A stretch of 11,584 nucleotides of DNA from an uncultured Clostridium sp. (lineage in GTDB: Bacteria > Bacillota_A > Clostridia > Lachnospirales > Lachnospiraceae): positions 1-11,584 of the forward strand of contig CAMAMD010000031.1 in assembly GCA_945836785.1 (NCBI GenBank). The letters run 5' to 3'. The first letter of the stretch is position 1. Each line of letters opens with the position of its first letter. The notes beneath the pieces are model-generated. The model ran no database searches and was not told the DNA's origin. It saw nothing but the letters and a program-made list of their open reading frames with translations. The translations under genes and the position numbers were made by a program. Positions 8,701-11,584 of the stretch are shown piece by piece.

Positions 8701-10943
8701 TTGTAATTATTATTTTTAATTTGCTCTGTTATATCAAAACGAATCGTTCTGCCTGAATGATCACCACTATATATTTCATATGTAATTCCCTGATTTGTTG
8801 ACCCCCATATTCCCTGAATATCATCAACTGAAGCAGCAATAGAAATATCATTTACTTCCACACCTGCATCATTCTTAAATTTCAAGGTGTCATATATATA
8901 TACATGATCTCCTGCTTCCACCTTATCACGCAGCTTGCTCACGTTCTTTACCTGGATACCCCAAGTGGCTTTCGTGCCATCTGTACCGGTAAGCCATTTG
9001 TAATTTAATATTTCTACTTTCTCATTCTCATACACATACTGGGCACTAACCGGAGTACTAGTATTCGGTCCGTCTGTAAGCCAGCCCTCATTTGTAAACG
9101 TATAATTTGTTGCCGTACCCGGATCGTATTTCGTCGTGTATTCCAGTGTGATTGTAGCCGGACCCGTAACATGTCCAAACGGAACAGTAAACTGATTTCC
9201 ACTGATTGAGTATGAACCACTAGTTTGCAACCCATTTGCCGAACCAGTTCCGCTTACAGAAGCATTTACTGTAATGGTTGTCCCTCCTGACTCAACGCTC
9301 AATCCAGATCCTAACTCGTCAACATATTTAAAATCTGCGATATCAGCACCATTCGGTATTGTGATCATCGTGCGCCAGGTAATTGTCTGAGCAACCTTGT
9401 CAACACTCAAAAAGTTCTTCTGTGCCCACTGTTCTCCAAGAACCAAATTAGCTGTATCCGTATGATCACCATAATCTGGTGTTTCAATAGTAGATGTATT
9501 TCTAAATGTTTTATTATAGAACGAACCACCTGCCGGCAATGTTGTCTTATATTGGATAATGTACTTTCCCTCGGCAGTATTCGGGAATTGATACCCCCCT
9601 GTAAACATATCACTTAACGCACTCAGCGTTTCCATATCAGTAAGTGGAGCCAGCCATGATTCCTTCCTGATTGTAATACTTCCATCAATCAGATTCATTC
9701 CCACCGGTAAAGTATCTTTCAGTTTTACACCTGCCAAACTAAGTGCCGCACCATCATTTACAACTATAGTCCATGTCACTTCTCCATCATTGGCATTCAC
9801 ATTAGGACTCTGCTTGTCTATCCACTTTTTACCCTGACTAATAGAAACCGTGCTATCACTCTTTCCATAAGTATCCTGCACTTCAGCTTTGTTTTTAATA
9901 CCATCTATATTGTCCCATGTATTAAAATCCGAACCAAACGCCGCCTTATCTATCTCCAAGGTATATGTAATTTCATGTGTATCTTTTCTTGATACATTCT
10001 GAAATGTATACGAAAAATTCTGCCCGTTCTGTACAGGTGTCTGTACAACGCCATCCACCTTAAAGCTTCCATCAACAAAAGACAACCATGCCCCCATTGT
10101 GTCTGTATATGTAAGCTCATTCGATGAACCGTTTGCTGTTATATTAACTTTATAATCCTGATATATCTTTCCGTCAGTGCCAGTATATACCTCACCAACA
10201 GTTGTCTTATTGACACTCGGCACGCCTGTCGGATTACTTTTCTGGACAGAAATCTTTGTTCCCGCAATCTCCGCTTCGACTTTACCTTCCGCATCCTCCT
10301 CCAGATCAGATACATTGATTTCGCCCAAAATTGTCACAGCACCATTAATGTTCGACTGACCAAGCAGTGTGCTGTCAGTTATCTTAATATGCAGTACGCC
10401 TGCATCATCAATCGTAAAATTACCAACCGATGTACCGCCTGAATATACACTACCCGAATTATTTGTCAGTGCCACACCTGTTGCATTCAAATCATAGGTC
10501 ATATCTGTGTTAGCATCAATTTTTTCCGTGCTTGTGTTGTTGATTGTCCATTTCAAACGCACTTCGATTTTATCCCCGTTTTTCAAAGTTCCCGCATCTG
10601 CTATGGTAGTTTCAACACCATTTACATATGTAATAACTTCAACAGAAGAGTTTGGAAGCTCCATCGTTGCCGGTGCGGTCACTGGTTCAAGCACATCTGC
10701 CGTGACACCCAAGTTGTCATCCTCAGACACCCCCACTGTATCCAATGTATCAACTATAGTAAGTCCTGTGTCTCCATCCAGCTCTGTATCCTCATCCGAT
10801 ACTACCCCTATAGCAGTTTCCGTCTGTGATTGCCCATTATATTCCCCCTCAGCCAAAGAAAAGGATGCATCACTATACAGCGTCGTAAATACCATCAAAA
10901 CACATAAAATGAATGCGATTATCTTTTTTCTTGTTTGATTCAT
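2793..10943 (-). CDS. Giant LPXTG-type surface adhesin with 15 SpaA/Cna-B units
   Basis: A predicted 2,716-residue sortase-anchored cell-surface stalk protein, probably an adhesin; its ligand is unknown. Residues 1-31 are a signal peptide (RKKIIAFILCVLMVF, cleavage likely near SFSLA). Residues 32-95 are an acidic linker. Residues 96-935 hold about six Ig-like adhesin domains, several with a D-x-L turn (LKDTLPVGMN) and an Asn near the end. Residues 957-2670 hold 15 SpaA/Cna-B units of 101-143 residues, recognised by a first strand such as ISKQD, a middle GAxL strand, and ETxAPxGY. GPKTGD (2683-2688), a membrane segment (2690-2710) and KKRRSI form the wall-sorting signal. ATG 10943 is chosen because AGGAG lies eight bases upstream; a GTG nine bases earlier has its AGGA directly abutting. 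The frame is intact over 8.1 kb. No pilin-type YPKN motif or thioester CxxQ motif was seen, so a monomeric stalk is more likely than a polymerised pilus. A backbone-pilin role is the alternative. Confidence 0.93.
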   Translation of the reverse strand: MNQTRKKIIAFILCVLMVFTTLYSDASFSLAEGEYNGQSQTETAIGVVSDEDTELDGDTGLTIVDTLDTVGVSEDDNLGVTADVLEPVTAPATMELPNSSVEVITYVNGVETTIADAGTLKNGDKIEVRLKWTINNTSTEKIDANTDMTYDLNATGVALTNNSGSVYSGGTSVGNFTIDDAGVLHIKITDSTLLGQSNINGAVTILGEINVSDLEEDAEGKVEAEIAGTKISVQKSNPTGVPSVNKTTVGEVYTGTDGKIYQDYKVNITANGSSNELTYTDTMGAWLSFVDGSFKVDGVVQTPVQNGQNFSYTFQNVSRKDTHEITYTLEIDKAAFGSDFNTWDNIDGIKNKAEVQDTYGKSDSTVSISQGKKWIDKQSPNVNANDGEVTWTIVVNDGAALSLAGVKLKDTLPVGMNLIDGSITIRKESWLAPLTDMETLSALSDMFTGGYQFPNTAEGKYIIQYKTTLPAGGSFYNKTFRNTSTIETPDYGDHTDTANLVLGEQWAQKNFLSVDKVAQTITWRTMITIPNGADIADFKYVDELGSGLSVESGGTTITVNASVSGTGSANGLQTSGSYSISGNQFTVPFGHVTGPATITLEYTTKYDPGTATNYTFTNEGWLTDGPNTSTPVSAQYVYENEKVEILNYKWLTGTDGTKATWGIQVKNVSKLRDKVEAGDHVYIYDTLKFKNDAGVEVNDISIAASVDDIQGIWGSTNQGITYEIYSGDHSGRTIRFDITEQIKNNNYNDFTFTYTVNLSDAAIQDLLTGTPAYYTESNEAKAELKKSDNTTEDLGEISSWDTATLQPADILTKNYEYTAASAPNAYYTIDVNPEGYTLLSGAETLKLKDVLGSSLQLKLSTIKLTKNGTDVTKDMVIQYDPDSRTLTVEGLEDAKPYKLSYEVYVNVPYQANTTFEELGVDVSNNCSLLKNRADYKSVNRPLRGNVLRSSATAESAYGSIVINKYNGASVLAGAEFEIHAYKLSDNRSTFVPWDDAEYNAANPDATKAGQKITTDINGEKLVLLQFDVLYELVETKAPAGYQRNSDPLYIILKGQDFADVQSAIANWESTMGSVHVQEKNSGDYQYVYNAESAGCTISVQKSDQDNTPVAGAGFTLYEANAAGTGPSGEAGAMVPIYAETDANGTIIFDVNPGNYWLEETKVPAGYDADTRYTGELIIVGNGITAPVSVTKNLTNDKLYGKFKLTKYETGTTTPIAGATFGLYTQDAGGNLQLVKKKSTAADGTLIFDKLEWNVTYYIKEIATPDGYLITNDARIGWEFTPTGNTASDVTLKNYADATSAGQVVYNDKEDGSIIITKVDADDENILLNDVEFTLYDENKNVVYNGSTPVTAVTVNGVARFSGLRYGTYYIQETKAPGIRSVTVNGNTKHYQYDLDGTFYPVEITSNTGVQKTITNQARELITPYFDFYFVKQTTAGAALPGATFKLYKIDTNVISEPMNADYSAMTPVATAVSGTDGKVYFLNVKNEGVTLGSTIQVNPAIQYVIVETSAPVGYYLGNVRTVISASDLYTSYNKNDMINPSDPTAMNSVNALRIGAANYEPTNAPITAKLSVVKKNETGAIALSGAVYGLYEGNTLLETSPAFNTAGEIAFVTELQYGHTYIVQELTAPQGYARSDKQYTFTVGSAPTDTAISLTDANTALLQYKIDARDTELSLSISKKALSETRELEGASLELYDSRNVLVDQWTSTTTPHVVTSGLLKAGETYVLKETSAPGGYGFSEDIRFMIQQDGTISIITGTNASLDGTEITMRDGRINFSLAKVDESGNRLGSATVQIQDDAGRVLYQTETSVSRDIVISPVMAKNYGIKAAETAGTYNHYVYHEVTAPNGYLQATDISFAIDHSGQVYLCELNGSNCNGTHTVVPDNRIIMTDRADTNMLFIRKGYLYGAGQIASLRGAELKLQRWDGTNNVYVDMSPSVTWTTGYDAETILIRSLGVNDANGADNKFRLVEVSAPHGYKLANPIEFNIKYESGVAKVYVDVNGVPTLATGNLITMIDEPQTVSIQKVRQGSNSGLAGARLELVDKTTGRRIDYWTSEAGEYKVNISLLAENGEYIVRELSAPYGYELAQDIQFKLVKDSTTSDYQVALWNGTDYGTPQSAETTKIFMTDNYATVTISKYAVGGSEEIDGARLTIIEDGTNRIVDTWTTSTAAGSKEISILGNISRNTIYELREITVPFGYEQAESVFFKIDENGRILVSDTKNGTYTQENQVVMEDAVQKLLISKQDLVGGQEIDGAKLVIKDETGNTVVVPEWTSSSTAPKEIPVLGTFIPDVVYTLIETTAPFGYEQAESIQFKFDASGNVFYKKVSDSNFASLTGDTLVMKDAPVYMYISKVDMADSVEIAGAKLSITRKSDGQVMDSWTSQAGAPHPVKLVEKGFVPDVEYVLTEITAPNGYEIAESITFKLDENGTIYVNQNGVFQALNGNAIVMKDARKGSVISIVKQDENGVLVDGAELLITDENGRNVVPAWISSSTQGAKLIEKSVFEAGKTYTLTETAAPAGYAYAVNILFKLDADGNLYVNGSLQADNRIVMTDHLIQVYISKQDITNSKELPGAKLVIKDADGDVIYSFVSGTEPTLIPSTVFTAPQNGTLSYYTLTEITAPEGYEIAETISFAIDSQGIVYVKDVDGTYVTLESLGADMIIMLDHPTVTSGTETSENKDGPKTGDRAPIMVIFILAVISLFGIILLIKKRRSI
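2796..2897 (-). other. Cell-wall sorting signal (GPKTG variant)
   Basis: The last 34 residues comprise GPKTGD, a hydrophobic stretch of about 21 residues (APIMVIFILAVISLFGIILL) and the positively charged tail KKRRSI. Gly replaces the Leu of LPXTG. Sortase would be expected to cut between Thr and Gly and link the protein to peptidoglycan; this follows from the general pathway and is not shown here. Confidence 0.9.
2934..8075 (-). repeat. Array of 15 SpaA/Cna-B prealbumin-fold units
   Basis: First-strand lysines lie at residues 964, 1101, 1206, 1317, 1431, 1574, 1679, 1781, 1903, 2026, 2138, 2245, 2354, 2463 and 2564. The matching glutamates are 1034, 1159, 1260, 1372, 1507, 1625, 1730, 1843, 1971, 2078, 2193, 2300, 2409, 2516 and 2620. 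The last-strand acceptors are Asn 1089, 1192, 1306, 1415 and 1558, then Asp 1667, 1772, 1892, 2017, 2129, 2236, 2345, 2452, 2555 and 2667. Units 1-6 vary in length and loops. Units 7-15 form a tighter subfamily with a W-T/I-S strand, GY..A..I.FK and a final M-x-D strand. Unit 4 lacks the usual GY after its KAPG. Acceptors in units 1 and 5 are the least certain. Confidence 0.85.
4008..4352 (-). repeat. 24-bp exact direct repeat between units 11 and 12
   Basis: The 24 bases at 4008-4031 recur unchanged at 4329-4352, a spacing of 321 bp or 107 codons, equal to one unit. They encode FGYEQAES in both units. Neighbouring codons have diverged, so this marks a fairly recent unit duplication or gene conversion within the array. 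Confidence 0.9.
8139..10658 (-). other. N-terminal Ig-like adhesin domains (about six)
   Basis: Residues 96-935 resemble the head region of MSCRAMM-type and Cna-A-like adhesins. Domain starts are approximate: 96, 246, 370, 505, 645 and 810. Domains 2 to 6 share an early Lys, a central Asp in a D-x-L or D-T-L/M turn (residues 281, 410, 542, 685, 849) and a late Asn (351, 482, 618, 778, 931). This is the pattern expected for Lys-Asn isopeptide bonds assisted by Asp in DEv-IgG folds. Domain 1 lacks a clear triad and may be the ligand-binding tip. Assignments were made by eye and the boundaries may shift by tens of residues. Confidence 0.6.
10851..10943 (-). other. Signal peptide region of the giant adhesin
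   Basis: The first 31 codons encode a basic start (NQTRKK), a hydrophobic core (IIAFILCVLMVFTTL) and a small-residue stretch with candidate signal peptidase I sites after SDA (26) or SLA (31). An acidic, low-complexity segment with SDEDTELDGD follows. I see no YSIRK/GxxS motif. Confidence 0.8.
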
Positions 10944-10951
10944 ACCTTCCA

Positions 10952-10956
10952 CTCCT
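10952..10956 (-). promoter_or_regulatory. Ribosome binding site that fixes the adhesin start
   Basis: AGGAG on the minus strand lies eight bases upstream of ATG 10943. It overlaps the alternative GTG at 10952, which therefore cannot use it. Confidence 0.75.
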
Positions 10957-11014
10957 ATTTTTCTATTTTCTTTATCGTCAAAACATAGTAACCCGTTTAC
11001 AAAAAATATTTATT

Positions 11015-11043
11015 ATTGTAACATATTTCCTACACTATTACAA
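11015..11043 (-). promoter_or_regulatory. Probable promoter of the giant adhesin gene
   Basis: On the minus strand TTGTAA (11043-11038) and TACAAT (11020-11015) are 17 bases apart. Transcription would start near 11008, giving a leader of about 65 bases. The -35 box TTGTAA and a TTACAA overlapping the -10 are inverted copies of each other, which could make a dyad for a regulator. Support is consensus match only. Confidence 0.45.
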
Positions 11044-11090
11044 CGTTTGCGGCCCTGTTTGTTTCTGTGAACTTTGCGTGATAACACCAT

Positions 11091-11127
11091 ATTTATCTTT
11101 ACAAATGATAAATCCATATGCTACACT
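11091..11127 (+). promoter_or_regulatory. Probable promoter of the Rpn gene with overlapping dyad
   Basis: TTTACA (11098-11103) is followed after 18 bases by TACACT (11122-11127), which is preceded by TG as in an extended -10. The -35 lies inside the loop of a perfect 7-bp inverted repeat, ATTTATC (11091-11097) and GATAAAT (11107-11113), which could be an operator. Transcription would start near 11134, about 130 bases before the ATG. Confidence 0.45.
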
Positions 11128-11264
11128 ACTCTCATAGTCAGAGGACATCCCGATTCTACAATCTGACTTCCTATTTTCGATATTGTGCTTGATTCTACAG
11201 GCACAAATCCACTGCCATTTATATCTTACAATACACCACAGGGGAAACTCCCGGAAAGGAACGT

Positions 11265-11584
11265 ATGAAAAACAAACAAAATCACACAGATGCTTTATTC
11301 AAAGGGCAGATTCAGGACATCAACAACCGCATGGTCTTCCACGATCACACCCTGTGTGCCCAGTTTCTACGCAACTATACAGGTATTGATATTCTGAAAG
11401 ATGTCATGCCGGAGGATATTGAAGACGTAACCCAGAAATACCAGGCATATCTCGGTATCTCTTTTGAGACCGACACCGTCAAACGTATCAATATTAAAAA
11501 TATAAATCAAAATATACCTATTTATTTAATTTCACTTATTGAACATAAGAGCGAAGTCGATTATAATGTATCTATGCAGTTACT
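11265..11584 (+). CDS. Rpn/YhgA-type recombination-promoting nuclease, 5' part
   Basis: The gene begins at ATG 11265 with AAAGGA four bases upstream and runs off the right edge after 106 codons. The start MKNKQNHTDALFKGQ, the FLRNYTGIDIL segment and especially IYLISLIEHKSEVDYNVSMQLL match the N-terminal region of the Rpn (PD-(D/E)XK nuclease, formerly Transposase_31/YhgA) family. Candidate active-site residues are Asp70 in FETDTVKRI and Glu93/Lys95 in IEHKS. Escherichia coli RpnA-type proteins are DNA endonucleases that raise RecA-independent recombination; whether this one does is unknown. Lachnospiraceae genomes often carry many copies. It is transcribed divergently from the giant adhesin gene and probably functionally separate from it. 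The C-terminal half is not visible, so intactness cannot be judged. Confidence 0.8.
   Translation, partial: MKNKQNHTDALFKGQIQDINNRMVFHDHTLCAQFLRNYTGIDILKDVMPEDIEDVTQKYQAYLGISFETDTVKRINIKNINQNIPIYLISLIEHKSEVDYNVSMQL

Larger units (their letters stand above)
10944..11264. other. Divergent regulatory region between adhesin and nuclease genes
   Basis: These 321 bases hold no gene I can support. They contain the adhesin leader and promoter (minus), the nuclease promoter (plus) and a 7-bp inverted repeat at 11091-11113. A 9-base direct repeat, GATTCTACA, lies at 11152-11160 and 11191-11199, 39 bases apart, in the nuclease leader. An open frame crossing 11183-11389 on the + strand overlaps the nuclease gene in another frame and is a shadow. 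Confidence 0.6.

Noticed and set aside
10507..10938. 143-codon Ser/Val-rich + strand frame opposite the adhesin N-terminus
   Set aside because: It is antisense to the acidic linker and first domain. Its composition mirrors the codons of the real gene, and no ribosome binding site is present.
2793..10943. Thioester adhesin or polymerising pilin
   Set aside because: No CxxQ thioester motif and no YPKN-like pilin motif could be found, and no sortase is adjacent.
11183..11389. 68-codon + strand frame at the right end
   Set aside because: It overlaps the Rpn reading frame, which has a ribosome binding site and family motifs. This frame has neither.

Overview
The window reads as a chromosomal segment of a low-GC, Gram-positive anaerobe, most likely a gut or rumen Lachnospiraceae-type Clostridia. 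The evidence is AT-rich intergenic DNA, strong GGAGG ribosome binding sites, an EF-P of the Bacillota type, an M24 aminopeptidase, a very large sortase-anchored SpaA/Cna-B repeat adhesin with a xPKTG sorting motif, and an Rpn/YhgA-type nuclease gene. No species can be named from the sequence alone.

Layout, left to right. (1) 1-728: efp on the + strand with its own likely promoter and a textbook intrinsic terminator. (2) 797-1249, minus: a small soluble coiled-coil protein of unknown function. Its core is five almost identical heptads encoded by a 21-bp in-frame tandem repeat. (3) 1250-1609: a 360-bp non-coding spacer rich in AT inverted repeats. (4) 1610-2680, minus: an Xaa-Pro aminopeptidase (M24B) with a GTG start. 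(5) 2793-10943, minus: a single 2,716-residue cell-surface protein that fills 70% of the window. A terminator hairpin follows its stop codon. (6) 10944-11264: a divergent regulatory region. (7) 11265 to the right edge, plus: the N-terminal part of an Rpn-family PD-(D/E)XK nuclease, cut by the window.

The two housekeeping genes both concern proline: EF-P relieves ribosome stalling at proline runs and the aminopeptidase removes residues preceding proline. In many Bacillota they sit side by side on one strand. Here they converge, with the coiled-coil gene between them, which suggests local rearrangement.

The most interesting object is the giant adhesin. By reading the protein I find an N-terminal head of about six Ig-like adhesin domains followed by 15 SpaA/Cna-B prealbumin-fold units and a GPKTGD wall-sorting signal. 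All 15 units keep a candidate isopeptide triad (Lys in the first strand, Glu in the E-x-x-x-P segment, Asn or Asp in the last strand). The acceptor residue switches from Asn in units 1-5 to Asp in units 6-15, and the last nine units end in an M-x-D strand resembling the SpyTag/CnaB2 reactive strand. The protein would thus be a long, covalently stiffened stalk. No sortase, pilin or second adhesin gene is in the window. I see no CRISPR array, tRNA, rRNA, insertion sequence or convincing new multi-gene system.
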